Positions 1 to 8,713 of a stretch of 61,357 bases of DNA are shown here, piece by piece. The position numbers and the translations under genes were made by a program. Numbering within the stretch: position 1 is the stretch's first letter; each line of letters starts with the position of its first letter. This DNA comes from an uncultured Bacteroidales bacterium (GTDB taxonomy: Bacteria; Bacteroidota; Bacteroidia; Bacteroidales; WCHB1-69): NCBI GenBank assembly GCA_900317715.1, contig ONHS01000020.1, positions 1 to 61,357 of the forward strand. The letters are read 5' to 3'. The notes under the pieces were generated by a model, which worked only from the letters and a program-made list of their open reading frames with translations, searched no databases and was not told the origin of the DNA.

Positions 1-1
1 C

Positions 2-829
2 CGCGAGCTGGAAATTGAGATGCAGACGCAAGGGTTGTGGGAAGAGTCGTTGGAAACAACACGCGCCTTGTATGACGCAGGCATCTACGAAAGTCCCGCT
101 GTTTATCAAATGGAAGCGTCGGTGGCGGCGGTGAAAACGGAAATCATCGATTTGCGCAATACTATCCTCACCACCGAAGCGTCACTCTGCAATCTGCTTG
201 CTGAGCCGCCTCATCACATTGAACGTGCCTCTTTCGGTGCTTTCCAGATGCCGGAACAACTGCATTTGGGGCTTCCTATCCGTCTCCTTGACGCACGCCC
301 TGACGTGCGCATGGCCGAGCGCAACATGGAGCTAGCTTATTATGGCACGCAGTCGGCTCGTCAGAATTTCTATCCCACCATTAATATTGAAGGGCTCTTC
401 GGAGCGGCTTTCAGTCCCGCCCAACTGATAGGGCAGGCGGTGGCCTCGCTCACGCAGCCTATCTTCGCCGCTGGAAAACTCACTGCTCAACTTAAGAATG
501 CGAAATTGAATCAGGAGAAGGCGAAAATGGAGTTCGAACAGTCATTGTTGGATGCAGGCAAAGAGGTTTATACGTATCTCCATAACTGTCAGACGGCTGG
601 GCAGAAGGCCGTATTAATCGAAGGTCGTGTCAATTCGCTTCAACAGGCATACGATGCCACTTCCTCGCTGATGCAACACGGTTCCACCACCTATTTGGAA
701 GTGCTCAACGCACAGGAATCCCTGTTGACGGCACAACTCTCTCAGGTGCAAAACCAATACGAAGCCATTGAAGCGCTTATCAACCTCTATACGGCATTGG
801 GCGGTTTCGGGACCAGTTCAGGAAAATAA
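2..829 (+). CDS. TolC/OprM-family efflux outer-membrane protein, C-terminal part
   Basis: This is the last 275 residues or so of an outer-membrane channel of a tripartite efflux pump. The reading frame is open from base 2, so the start lies outside the window. The protein shows the usual OEP features: the segment LLDARPDVRMAER, a second strand-helix repeat beginning near NFYPTINIEGLFG, and a long amphipathic helical region that ends in SLLTAQLSQVQNQYEA. The family forms trimers that span the outer membrane and the periplasm and works with an RND or ABC pump. The pump genes are presumably to the left. The stop is 9 nt before a small ion-channel gene, so the two may share a transcript. Confidence 0.9.
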   Translation, partial: RELEIEMQTQGLWEESLETTRALYDAGIYESPAVYQMEASVAAVKTEIIDLRNTILTTEASLCNLLAEPPHHIERASFGAFQMPEQLHLGLPIRLLDARPDVRMAERNMELAYYGTQSARQNFYPTINIEGLFGAAFSPAQLIGQAVASLTQPIFAAGKLTAQLKNAKLNQEKAKMEFEQSLLDAGKEVYTYLHNCQTAGQKAVLIEGRVNSLQQAYDATSSLMQHGSTTYLEVLNAQESLLTAQLSQVQNQYEAIEALINLYTALGGFGTSSGK

Positions 830-838
830 ATAGTCTCG

Positions 839-1210
839 GTGATAAAGAAACAATGGAAACTGCTGATGGCCGTTTTGCTTGTGGCCTTTTTCGTCATCCT
901 CATCACTGCCATCGTCATCTTCCAGTCGGAGCATGAAATTGATCCCGTGACAGGGAAGTACATCTTCAAGAACTTTTATGATGCCTTTTATTGGGCGGCG
1001 GTCACGCTGACCACGGTGGGATATGGCGATTTCTATCCCGTTTCCAACCTGGGCAAAACGCTCAGTATCATCTCTTCTCTCTTCGGCATCGCCACCATTG
1101 CCCTCCCTTCCAGTATCATCACCGCCGACTATATGCAAGAACTAAACCGTCGCGTAAAAGCCAAAATGGGAGATACGGACAGCCAAGAAGAAGATCAACA
1201 AAAAGAATGA
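839..1210 (+). CDS. Two-TM potassium channel protein
   Basis: A 123-residue inner-membrane protein with two hydrophobic helices (about residues 8-28 and 72-95) around a pore loop that contains the K+ selectivity filter TTVGYGD. This is the minimal KcsA-like pore module (Ion_trans_2). There is no RCK or other ligand-binding domain; the tail after TM2 is short and charged, so gating cannot be read from the sequence. The start is a GTG at 839, because an in-frame stop lies just upstream. ATG at 866 would cut into TM1. It converges on gmhA with 5 nt between the stops. Confidence 0.85.
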   Translation: MIKKQWKLLMAVLLVAFFVILITAIVIFQSEHEIDPVTGKYIFKNFYDAFYWAAVTLTTVGYGDFYPVSNLGKTLSIISSLFGIATIALPSSIITADYMQELNRRVKAKMGDTDSQEEDQQKE

Positions 1211-1215
1211 AATAC

Positions 1216-1794
1216 TTATTTCCCAAACATCGCGGTTTCCACCAATTCGCAGATGATGTGTCCTATCATAATGTGGCTTTCTTGGATACGGGGAGTATCT
1301 TGGGAGGCCGCATTGAGTAATATGTCCGCGAAATCTTTCATTTTGCCGCCGCTTTCGCCGGTCATAGCGATGATTTTCACGTCCATCTCTTTGGCCACTT
1401 CGAAGGCTTTGAGGATGTTTTTGGAGTTACCCGAGGTGGAGATGCCCACGATGACATCACCAGCCTTGGCGGTGCCGCGCAAAAGACGAGAGAAGATGAG
1501 GTCGTAGCCGTAGTCGTTGCCCACAGCGGTGAGGTAGGAGGTATTACAGTGGAGTGCTTCGGCGTTGAGCGGCGGGCGGTCGAAGTAGAAACGACCGGAG
1601 AGCTCCGCGGCGAGGTGTTGCGCATCAGCCGCGCTGCCACCGTTGCCGCAGAAGTGGATCTTGCCGCCATTGCGCAAAGATGCGGTGATCATCTCTGCCG
1701 CCTGTTGGATGCGGTCGAGGAAATCGGGGTTATTCAAAATCGCCTGTTTCGCGGCGATGGATTGTTCGATGGATTGGGGGATTCGGGGGTTCAT
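1216..1794 (-). CDS. gmhA: Phosphoheptose isomerase (SIS domain)
   Basis: A 192-residue SIS-domain protein that matches GmhA in length and motifs. It converts sedoheptulose 7-phosphate to D-glycero-D-manno-heptose 7-phosphate, the first step to the heptose of the LPS core. Visible motifs are CGNGGSAADAQHLAAEL (phosphate-binding loop and active-site region), the SIS loop GISTSGNSKN, and a C-terminal ESHIMIGHIICELVE helix. It is the last gene of a minus-strand glycan series. The spacer before its start is a heptamer repeat tract (1801-1872). Confidence 0.93.
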   Translation of the reverse strand: MNPRIPQSIEQSIAAKQAILNNPDFLDRIQQAAEMITASLRNGGKIHFCGNGGSAADAQHLAAELSGRFYFDRPPLNAEALHCNTSYLTAVGNDYGYDLIFSRLLRGTAKAGDVIVGISTSGNSKNILKAFEVAKEMDVKIIAMTGESGGKMKDFADILLNAASQDTPRIQESHIMIGHIICELVETAMFGK

Positions 1795-1800
1795 AGTTGA

Positions 1801-1872
1801 GGTTTAGGGTTTAGAGTTTAAGGTTTAGAGTTTAAGGTTTAAGGGGTTAAAGGGTTAGAGTTTATAAGTTTA
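1801..1872. repeat. Degenerate heptamer tract, gmhA / glycosyltransferase spacer
   Basis: The spacer is made almost wholly of units like GGTTTAG, AGTTTAA and GGTTTAA (plus strand), six exact 7-bp steps followed by three 8-bp steps. It begins 6 bp from the gmhA start codon and includes the stop codon of the upstream glycosyltransferase. On the sense strand of the genes it reads CTAAACC-like. It is one of ten tracts of this kind in the window. Confidence 0.85.
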
Positions 1873-3003
1873 GGCTTCTGATATTAGGTTGGACATTACT
1901 TCGGTGAAGGTGGACCAGGCATACTTTTTCTTTTCTTCTCTCACGTTTTGCGCAAATTCCTCTTGTTTGTTTTCTGTGAAGAAACGGCAGAGAGCGTCGG
2001 CAATGGGTTTAGGATCAGGTTCCACCACATAGCCGATTTTGCCGTCAGGAACGATTTCGGGAAGACCGCCCACATTGGTCACCAGCATTGGTTTCTCGAA
2101 ATGGAAGGCGATTTGCGTCACGCCGCTTTGGGTGGCAGTTTTGTAAGGTTGGGCAACAATGTCTGCTACGCTAAAGAAGCGGTTCACCTCATGGTCAGGA
2201 ATGTAGTCGTTGTGCAGAATTACAGAATCTTCTATCTTTAAGTCTTTGATTTTTTGGAGATATGGTTCAGGATCACCGTAGAATTCGCCGGCAACCAACA
2301 GTTTTACATTAGATTGTTGTAAACGTTCGTCGGCAAAGGCCTCCAGCAGCAAATCCAGTCCTTTGTAGGCACGGATGAAGCCAAAGAAGAGCGCGTAGCG
2401 GTTTTGTGGGTCAAGGTTCAGTAGTTGAAGTGCTTTTTCGCGAGGCAGCAGTTCCCCGTAGTGGTCATAGATAGGGTGAGGGGAGAACCGTTTGGGGCAG
2501 TTCCGTTTGTCAAACTTCTCTATATCTTTGACCACAGATTCGGAAAGCGCCATGAAACCGTCCATCGATTTCACGAAATAGGGCGGCAGGAATTTATCGA
2601 GAATGTTGGGCTCGTGAGGAATCATATTATGGACCAGCGCAATAACCTTAGTGTGACCGTTCTTCTTGATTCTGCGTGCAATCGTACCCATACATGGAGC
2701 CATAAAGGACATCCAATAGGCAAAAATCACCACATCGGCGTTTTTTTTGGCAATTTCCTTGCCCACTTTCAGCCAATTGAACGGATTGCAGGAGTTCACT
2801 TTACGATATATGGTTAGATTTTCCGGCGCGGGGTCGGGACTGTATTGGGTCTTACCAGGGAACAGGAAGCTTGGGTATTGCAGCGTGAAGGTGTACATTT
2901 CCACGTCGTTTCCTTGCTTCTGGTACTCAGTGGCAAGTCGTTCATTGAATGCTGCCAAGCCGCCACGGTAGGGGTAAGCTGTTCCGAGAATGATGATTTT
3001 CAT
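1870..3003 (-). CDS. Glycosyltransferase family 4
   Basis: A 377-residue GT-B fold glycosyltransferase. The N-terminus has the Rossmann start KIIILGTAYPYRGGLAAFNERL, and the C-terminal half has the GT4 donor region (ADIVAQPYKTATQSG, then TNVGGLPEIV). The usual EX7E pair is not intact here: the equivalent stretch reads TQSGVTQIAF. The acceptor cannot be predicted. It lies downstream of gmd, fcl and a GT2 gene, so addition of a sugar to a fucose-containing surface glycan is plausible. Its stop codon lies in the heptamer tract, and a -7 box sits at 3024-3031. Confidence 0.85.
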   Translation of the reverse strand: MKIIILGTAYPYRGGLAAFNERLATEYQKQGNDVEMYTFTLQYPSFLFPGKTQYSPDPAPENLTIYRKVNSCNPFNWLKVGKEIAKKNADVVIFAYWMSFMAPCMGTIARRIKKNGHTKVIALVHNMIPHEPNILDKFLPPYFVKSMDGFMALSESVVKDIEKFDKRNCPKRFSPHPIYDHYGELLPREKALQLLNLDPQNRYALFFGFIRAYKGLDLLLEAFADERLQQSNVKLLVAGEFYGDPEPYLQKIKDLKIEDSVILHNDYIPDHEVNRFFSVADIVAQPYKTATQSGVTQIAFHFEKPMLVTNVGGLPEIVPDGKIGYVVEPDPKPIADALCRFFTENKQEEFAQNVREEKKKYAWSTFTEVMSNLISEA

Positions 3004-3023
3004 AAAGTGATAGTTTGAAGGTA

Positions 3024-3031
3024 CAAAGATA
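3024..3031 (-). promoter_or_regulatory. -7 box for the GT4 gene
   Basis: TATCTTTG on the minus strand, 20 nt before the start codon at 3003, matching the Bacteroidota -7 consensus TAnnTTTG. A TTG about 22 bp upstream could serve as the -33 element. Confidence 0.6.
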
Positions 3032-3101
3032 GTGATTTTTTCTTATTTTGCATCAAGACATGTTACATTTCAGCAAACTAAAAAGGAAGCAATCCTTCAA
3101 C

Positions 3102-3911
3102 TCAAGATTGACGATTACGTGAGAAAGGATAGTGGAATGCAATAATCAAGTGTGCCCATAATGTCGGAAATAAGCCGAAGTGCGTTTTCATGATACGATA
3201 ACGTTCCTTCCATGCCTTCTTCCTTTGCTGTGACGAAACGCCCGCCACCATAAACCTGGAGATGTATTGATCTATATAGCAGTTCTTTTGGGATTTCGCC
3301 AAAACTTTACAAGTCCAGTCATAGTCTGCTGCAATACGATACTGTAAGTCATAGTCAGGTGCAATTTCTTTTTTTACCAAGATAGACTGATGGCATACTA
3401 CCAAGCCGTTCAGCATACTGTTCATGGTGAGAACTTTCGGCGCAATTTTGTGACGTTCACCTTTAATACTTTCATCCTCATTGATGATGATTGATTGACC
3501 ATAAATGACATCGCATGGGGCGTTTTGGACATATGTGTCAGCGATTTGTTGCATAGTGGTGTTGTCGTAGATTTTGTCGCCAGAGTTAATAAACCAAACA
3601 AAGCCTCCTTTGGCCAAGTGCAACCCCTTGTTCATGGCATCGTACAAACCTTTATCTGGTTCAGAAATCCATACGACTTTTCCGTGAGATTCATCCCCTC
3701 TATGCATCGCAGCCTCGAAAGAGTCGTACTTCTGATTAGGATATTGCTGAATAATACTTGTGGTTCCATCTTTCGAGTTGCCGTCAATAATCAGGTATTC
3801 GAAATCTTTGTTGGACTGATTCAGCACACTTTCCATAGTGTTTTTCAGAAAGCTTTCTGCATTGTAAGTGATGGTAATCACACTTACCAAGGGCTTTTTG
3901 TCACTATTCAT
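3102..3911 (-). CDS. Glycosyltransferase family 2
   Basis: A GT-A fold transferase of about 269 residues. It starts [16 protein letters not shown] and has DGNSKDGT and the [14 protein letters not shown] block typical of WcaE-like GT2 enzymes, followed by [10 protein letters not shown] chose ATG 3911, not the upstream in-frame start at 3947, because [11 protein letters not shown] begins right before the first beta strand and the ATG overlaps the fcl stop by 8 nt, as expected for a translationally coupled operon. The likely role is transfer of a nucleotide sugar onto a surface glycan. Donor and acceptor are unknown. Confidence 0.85.
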   Translation of the reverse strand: MNSDKKPLVSVITITYNAESFLKNTMESVLNQSNKDFEYLIIDGNSKDGTTSIIQQYPNQKYDSFEAAMHRGDESHGKVVWISEPDKGLYDAMNKGLHLAKGGFVWFINSGDKIYDNTTMQQIADTYVQNAPCDVIYGQSIIINEDESIKGERHKIAPKVLTMNSMLNGLVVCHQSILVKKEIAPDYDLQYRIAADYDWTCKVLAKSQKNCYIDQYISRFMVAGVSSQQRKKAWKERYRIMKTHFGLFPTLWAHLIIAFHYPFSRNRQS

Positions 3912-4836
3912 GATTTTGTTGTTTGAACCATTCGTAAACTGTCTCAATTCCTTTTCTCAGCGGCATTTGATGATGCCATCCACTTTGGTGCAACAAGCTG
4001 ACATCCAAAAGTTTTCTTGGAGTACCATCTGGTTTCGAAGCGTCATATACAATGTCTCCTTCAAATCCGACAACCTCTTTCACCAATAGTGCCAATTCAT
4101 GGATGCTAAGATCTTCGCCCGTGCCGATATTTACGTGACTCTCTGCAGAATAATGATTCATGAGGTGCAGCAGGGCATCGGCAAGATCGTCCACATACAG
4201 AAATTCGCGGAGTACTTTTCCGGTTCCCCACAACGTCACATTTGGAGCTCCTTGCATTTTGGCTTCATGGAATTTCCGAATCATGGCAGGGAGCACATGA
4301 GAGCTGGTCAAATCGAAGTTGTCATTAATGCCATATAAATTAGTCGGCATAGCGGAAATGAAGTCGCAACCATATTGACGACGGTAGAATTTACACATTT
4401 GCATGCCGGAAATCTTAGCTAAAGCATACCCTTCGTTGGTAGGTTCCAAGGCACCGGTGAGAAGATATTCTTCTTTAATGGGTTGAGGTGCCATTTTGGG
4501 GTAGATGCACGAACTGCCCAAAAAAAGCAACTTTTTAACCTGATATTGATACGCGGCATGGATCACATTCGCCGAAATCATCAGGTTGTCGTAACTGAAA
4601 TCAGCAGGATAGGTATTGTTTGCCAATATTCCACCCACCTTCGCGGCTGCTAGAAACACATATTCGGGTTTTTCAGCTTCGAAAAACTGATTCACCTGCG
4701 CTTGGTTGCGCAAATCCAATTCCTTATGAGTGCGTACAATAATATTTTGATAACCATTTTTTTGCAAGCATCTCATGATGGCAGAACCAACCAGTCCGCG
4801 ATGGCCTGCCACATATATTTTAGCGTTCTTTTCCAT
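3904..4836 (-). CDS. fcl: GDP-L-fucose synthase
   Basis: A 310-residue extended short-chain dehydrogenase. It carries out the 3,5-epimerisation and NADPH reduction of GDP-4-keto-6-deoxymannose to GDP-L-fucose. The NADP-binding glycine motif is [10 protein letters not shown] near residue 13, the catalytic YxxxK is YALAK, and the sequence around SSCIYP and PTNLYG is typical of Fcl/WcaG. The gene follows gmd with 2 nt between them, the standard gmd-fcl pair of the de novo GDP-fucose pathway. Confidence 0.95.
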   Translation of the reverse strand: MEKNAKIYVAGHRGLVGSAIMRCLQKNGYQNIIVRTHKELDLRNQAQVNQFFEAEKPEYVFLAAAKVGGILANNTYPADFSYDNLMISANVIHAAYQYQVKKLLFLGSSCIYPKMAPQPIKEEYLLTGALEPTNEGYALAKISGMQMCKFYRRQYGCDFISAMPTNLYGINDNFDLTSSHVLPAMIRKFHEAKMQGAPNVTLWGTGKVLREFLYVDDLADALLHLMNHYSAESHVNIGTGEDLSIHELALLVKEVVGFEGDIVYDASKPDGTPRKLLDVSLLHQSGWHHQMPLRKGIETVYEWFKQQNHE

Positions 4837-4838
4837 GT

Positions 4839-5888
4839 TTATGCCATTTTCAAATCATATTGTACCATGCGGCGAACCAACTCGGGGAATGGAGTTTTGG
4901 TAGGGTTCCATCCTAAAAGTTGCTTTGCCTTTGCAGGGTTGCCCAGCAATTGATCCACTTCGGTTGGACGGAAAAATCTCGGGTCCACTTCCACCAGCAC
5001 CTTGCCAGTTGCTATGTCTATGCCTTTTTCATTTTCATTTTCTCCTTCCCAGCGAAGATTAATGCCTGCCTCGGCAAACGCCAGCGTACAAAACTCTCGA
5101 ACGGAGTGCATTTCGCCAGTAGCGATCACAAAGTCATCAGGTTGAGAGTGCTGCAAGATCAACCACATGCATTCCACGTAATCACGGGCGTATCCCCAGT
5201 CACGCATAGCGTTGAGGTTGCCAAGATAGAGTTTTTTCTGTTTCCCTTTGACGATGCGGGCTACCGCCATGGTGATTTTTCGAGTGACAAAGGTCTCGCC
5301 TCGACGTTCACTCTCGTGATTGAACAAAATACCATTTGCGGCGAATATGCCGTAAGCTTCCCTATAATTTTTCGTAATCCAGAAACCATACATTTTGGCA
5401 ACCCCGTATGGAGAACGAGGATAGAACGGTGTGGTTTCCGATTGCGGAACTTCTTGCACTTTTCCGAACAATTCGGATGTTGAAGCTTGATATATCTTGG
5501 TTTTGTGTTCCAAACCTAACATTCTGACAGCCTCTAAGATACGTAAAGTGCCGATGGCATCCGTGTCTGCAGTGTATTCGGGTACGTCGAAAGAGACCTT
5601 CACGTGAGATTGTGCCGCTAAATTGTAAATTTCGTCAGGTTGTATGGATTGTATGATACGAATTAAAGACGATGAATCGGTCATATCGCCATAATGAAGG
5701 TTGATTTGGCGTTTTTGCTTCATGTCCTCAATCCATTCGTCCAAATACAAATGTTCGATTCTGCCAGTGTTGAAATAGGATGCCCGACGCATAATTCCGT
5801 GAACATCATACCCTTTTCCCAGTAAAAATTCGGCAAGATAGGATCCATCTTGTCCCGTAATGCCAGTAATGAGAGCTACTTTTTTCAT
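4839..5888 (-). CDS. gmd: GDP-mannose 4,6-dehydratase
   Basis: A 349-residue protein with the Gmd N-terminus [19 protein letters not shown], the following RRAS segment, catalytic YGVAK, and the [16 protein letters not shown] block that marks GDP-mannose dehydratases. It oxidises GDP-mannose and eliminates water to give GDP-4-keto-6-deoxymannose, the substrate of the next gene, fcl. GDP-mannose can come from ManC at 54981-56075. A clear -7 box stands at 5915-5922, so this gene probably heads the minus-strand transcript and is divergent from the fucose salvage operon. Confidence 0.96.
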   Translation of the reverse strand: MKKVALITGITGQDGSYLAEFLLGKGYDVHGIMRRASYFNTGRIEHLYLDEWIEDMKQKRQINLHYGDMTDSSSLIRIIQSIQPDEIYNLAAQSHVKVSFDVPEYTADTDAIGTLRILEAVRMLGLEHKTKIYQASTSELFGKVQEVPQSETTPFYPRSPYGVAKMYGFWITKNYREAYGIFAANGILFNHESERRGETFVTRKITMAVARIVKGKQKKLYLGNLNAMRDWGYARDYVECMWLILQHSQPDDFVIATGEMHSVREFCTLAFAEAGINLRWEGENENEKGIDIATGKVLVEVDPRFFRPTEVDQLLGNPAKAKQLLGWNPTKTPFPELVRRMVQYDLKMA

Positions 5889-5914
5889 GTAAATTTATAC
5901 TTTCAATTCAGCGG

Positions 5915-5922
5915 CAAAAATA
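5915..5922 (-). promoter_or_regulatory. -7 box for gmd
   Basis: TATTTTTG on the minus strand, 27 nt before the gmd start. It faces away from the promoter at 5963-5970, so about 40 bp separates two divergent promoters for de novo and salvage fucose genes. Confidence 0.65.
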
Positions 5923-5962
5923 CAAGAAATATTCCAATGATGGTACCTTTTGAAAAAAGTAT

Positions 5963-5970
5963 TACTTTTG
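5963..5970 (+). promoter_or_regulatory. -7 box for the fucose operon
   Basis: TACTTTTG, 15 nt before ATG 5985. Because the promoter lies inside the longer open frame that starts at 5850, it supports the start at 5985. Confidence 0.6.
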
Positions 5971-5984
5971 CCAAAATTTTAAGA

Positions 5985-7124
5985 ATGTCAAAGAAAGTTT
6001 TCGTTAGCGGATGTTATGACATGCTCCATAGTGGACATGTGGCTTTTTTCGAGGAAGCTGCTTCATACGGTGATCTTTATGTGGGAATAGGCTCCGACAA
6101 GACCATTTTTGAGCTGAAAGGACGTAAAACAGTCTATCCCGAAGCTGAAAGGTTGTATATGATAAAAGCCCTTCGTTGCGTGAAAGATGCATGGATTAGT
6201 CAGGGCAGTGGCATGTTGGATTTTGTGGAGGAGATGAAGGAATTGAAACCGGATATCTTTTTTGTAAACAGTGATGGGGCATCTCCTTTGAAAGAAAAGC
6301 TTTGTAAAGAGTTAGGAATTAAATACATTGTCAGTCAACGTCTTCCATACGGGAATCTGCCATCAAGATCTACTACAAAACTGCGACAGCAGTGTCGAAT
6401 TCCTTTCCGCATTGACCTTGCAGGCGGCTGGCTTGACCAACCGTTTGTGAGCAAATTCTATCCAGGAGCTGTCCTTACTATCAACATAGAACCAGATGTG
6501 CAGTTCAACAGCCGCAGCGGACTGAGTACTTCTTCGCGCAATGCAGCCATCGAAATGTGGGGAAACCAATATCCTGCTGATGATCTTGAAAAAATAGCCA
6601 AAATGATTTTTAGATACGAAAACAAGCCTGGTACTAGTTATGTGAGTGGTAGTCAAGATGCAATAGGCATTGTTTTCCCAGGTCTGAACAGATTAGATTA
6701 TGACAATGATTATTGGCCGCATCATATTGAATCTGTGTTGGATGAAGATATTTTGGATTTTATCGAGCAGCATATCTACATGTATCAACTATTTCCCCGA
6801 GCAGAACAATTTGATGTGCTGTCGGACACGCAAATCAACACCGAAAACGCTAAGGCGTTGAGTCTTGCGGCTGATGATTGTTGGAATGCCCTGCTGAAAA
6901 AGGATCTTAACGCATGGGGGGAAGCCACTACAGATAGTTTCAATGCACAAATTAAAATGTTTCCTCACATGGTTGATTCAGAGGTTCTTGATGTTTTGAA
7001 TGCTTTCAAAAATCAAGTGCTGGGTTGGAAGTTATGCGGTGCTGGTGGTGGCGGTTATTTTGTGTTTATCAATGACAAGCCTATTGAAAACACCTTTGGC
7101 ATACATATTCGTAGAACTAGATAA
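5985..7124 (+). CDS. HxGH nucleotidyltransferase fused to GHMP sugar kinase
   Basis: A two-domain protein of 379 residues. Residues 1-130 are a cytidylyltransferase-like domain with GCYDMLHSGH (the HxGH motif) and a late RSTTKLR in place of the usual ISST motif. Residues 135-379 are a GHMP kinase with FRIDLAGGWLDQP (similar to fucokinases), a GLSTSS region and GAGGGGYF. The next genes are fucP and a mutarotase, so the inferred job is to phosphorylate L-fucose at C1 and join it to a nucleotide. The domain order resembles Bacteroides Fkp, but its N-terminal transferase is from another family, so the product could be CDP-, ADP- or GDP-fucose. A kinase for another sugar, for example a heptose, is the main alternative. 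Confidence 0.75.
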   Translation: MSKKVFVSGCYDMLHSGHVAFFEEAASYGDLYVGIGSDKTIFELKGRKTVYPEAERLYMIKALRCVKDAWISQGSGMLDFVEEMKELKPDIFFVNSDGASPLKEKLCKELGIKYIVSQRLPYGNLPSRSTTKLRQQCRIPFRIDLAGGWLDQPFVSKFYPGAVLTINIEPDVQFNSRSGLSTSSRNAAIEMWGNQYPADDLEKIAKMIFRYENKPGTSYVSGSQDAIGIVFPGLNRLDYDNDYWPHHIESVLDEDILDFIEQHIYMYQLFPRAEQFDVLSDTQINTENAKALSLAADDCWNALLKKDLNAWGEATTDSFNAQIKMFPHMVDSEVLDVLNAFKNQVLGWKLCGAGGGGYFVFINDKPIENTFGIHIRRTR

Positions 7125-7145
7125 CATTTTGAATAGAAGATAGTC

Positions 7146-8375
7146 ATGAAAGTGATAGAGAAAAAATATCTTGTTCCTTTTATTTTAGTAACCTCATTGT
7201 TTTTCTTGTGGGGATTAGCAAACAATATGACGGATACATTGCTTGCAGCATTCAAGCGTATCATGTCGATGAGTGACACACAAACTTCTTTGATTCAGCT
7301 TGCTTTTTATGGTGCTTATTTCTGTGTGGCTTTTCCCGCAGCATTGTTTATTCGCAAACATTCATTCAAAGCAGGTGTCGTCTTAGGCTTATGCCTATAC
7401 GCTCTTGGAGCTATGTTGTTTCTGCCGGCAGCGAAGATTGCCTCATATGGATTTTATTTGGTTTCAATTTATGTGCTTGCTAGCGGATGTAGCGTGTTGG
7501 AAACCACGGCTAATCCATATATTTTAAGTATGGGTGACCCCGAAACCGCCACTCGGCGCCTCAACATTGCACAGGCTTTCAATCCATTGGGATCTATTTC
7601 GGGAATTTTGCTCAGTCAGGCTTTTATCCTGAGCGATATTTCATTGTATTCAATATCAGGGACATATTTTGGGCTGGGTTGTGTTTTGGTAGTGATTATG
7701 GTGGTGATGCTGTGCATATCAATGCCAGAAGGGAAAGATGTCACCTCCGAATCTTCGCAAAACCATTGGCGCGCTTCCTTAAAACGCTTGGTCTCTAATC
7801 GAAAATACTGTTTTGGAGTCATTGCCCAGTTTTTTTATGTGGGGGCGCAAATAGGCGTGTGGAGTTTCACCATTCGAATTGTGATGAATGAGTTGGGTAT
7901 TTTGGAAAAACCGGCAGCGACCATTTATCTGATTAGCATTATCGGATTTTGTGCATCGAGATTTATCTATACATGGCTGATGAAGTATTGTAAACCTTCC
8001 AAATTGCTTGTTTTTGGTTCAATTGCGGCGTTATTGTGCACTTTGGCCGTTGTTTTTACCGCAGGAACGGGATGGGTGATGGTGGTGGCATTGATACTTG
8101 TCAGTTTCTTTATGAGCTTGATGTTCCCTACCATCTATGGTATAGCGCTTGGCGATGTGGAGAATTCGGAGTGTGGAGGCTATCCTGGAGATGCCAAAAT
8201 TGGTGCCAGCGGCTTGATTATGGCCATCTTGGGTGGTGCGATTTTGACACCTCTTCAAGGAATGGTCTCTGATAACTGGAGCATCAATGGCTCTTATTTG
8301 GTACCTGCTTTCTGCTTTTTGGTGGTATTGCTGTATGCGATTTATGTGACTAAAATGGAATCTATTAAGGCTTAA
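7146..8375 (+). CDS. fucP: L-fucose:H+ symporter, major facilitator family
   Basis: A 409-residue protein with about twelve hydrophobic helices. The N-terminal FLWGLANNMTDTLLAAF segment and the LETTANPYI and NIAQAFNPLG stretches are typical of FucP and related sugar symporters. It imports L-fucose, or a close deoxysugar, with protons across the inner membrane. It lies 21 nt after the nucleotidyltransferase-kinase and 5 nt before the mutarotase, which supports a three-gene fucose operon. Confidence 0.9.
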   Translation: MKVIEKKYLVPFILVTSLFFLWGLANNMTDTLLAAFKRIMSMSDTQTSLIQLAFYGAYFCVAFPAALFIRKHSFKAGVVLGLCLYALGAMLFLPAAKIASYGFYLVSIYVLASGCSVLETTANPYILSMGDPETATRRLNIAQAFNPLGSISGILLSQAFILSDISLYSISGTYFGLGCVLVVIMVVMLCISMPEGKDVTSESSQNHWRASLKRLVSNRKYCFGVIAQFFYVGAQIGVWSFTIRIVMNELGILEKPAATIYLISIIGFCASRFIYTWLMKYCKPSKLLVFGSIAALLCTLAVVFTAGTGWVMVVALILVSFFMSLMFPTIYGIALGDVENSECGGYPGDAKIGASGLIMAILGGAILTPLQGMVSDNWSINGSYLVPAFCFLVVLLYAIYVTKMESIKA

Positions 8376-8380
8376 ATGGT

Positions 8381-8710
8381 ATGAAAAGATATTGTCAGAC
8401 CCTTAAATTGCGCGAAGATCCGGAATTAATTGCCCAATATGTAGAGGAACATGCCCATGTATGGCCCGAGATTAAGGCGGGTATCCGCGAAGTCGGCATA
8501 TTGGATATGCAAATATATATCTACGGTAACACTTTGTTCATGATTGTGGATACCGTTGATGACTTTGATTGGGAGAAAGACAACGCACGGCTTGCCCAAC
8601 TTCCTCGTCAAGCGGAATGGGAAGCGTATATGTCTAAATATCAACAAGCAGAAAAAACTGCCACCTCCGCGGAGAAGTGGCAGTTAATGGAAAGGATATT
8701 CAAATTATAG
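8381..8710 (+). CDS. L-fucose/L-rhamnose mutarotase family protein (RhaM-like)
   Basis: A 109-residue alpha-beta barrel protein of the RhaM/DUF718 family. It keeps the N-terminal R-Y-C start and the EEHAHVWPEI segment, which holds the conserved His and Trp, and a DFDWEKDN region. It speeds the change between alpha and beta anomers of 6-deoxyhexoses. Beside fucP the likely substrate is L-fucose. The end of the gene (8656-8685) also encodes a hairpin that works as a terminator for the convergent yfhO gene. Confidence 0.85.
   Translation: MKRYCQTLKLREDPELIAQYVEEHAHVWPEIKAGIREVGILDMQIYIYGNTLFMIVDTVDDFDWEKDNARLAQLPRQAEWEAYMSKYQQAEKTATSAEKWQLMERIFKL
8651..8685 (-). terminator. Intrinsic terminator of yfhO inside the mutarotase gene
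   Basis: The inverted repeat AACTGCCAC / GTGGCAGTT (8656-8664 and 8677-8685) encloses the palindrome CTCCGCGGAG. Read on the minus strand, the stem is followed by a run of six T (8652-8657), the form of an intrinsic terminator, about 30 nt past the yfhO stop. It lies in the coding part of the convergent gene. Confidence 0.6.
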
Positions 8711-8713
8711 AAA

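Noticed and set aside
1801..1872. TTTAGGG units that look like plant-type telomere repeats
   Set aside because: The units vary in every step, lie between bacterial genes, and occur at several internal sites with different words. They are not a chromosome end or eukaryotic contamination.
5985..7124. Naming the fusion fkp
   Set aside because: The kinase half is similar in type, but the N-terminal domain has the HxGH motif and is much smaller than the Fkp pyrophosphorylase domain.
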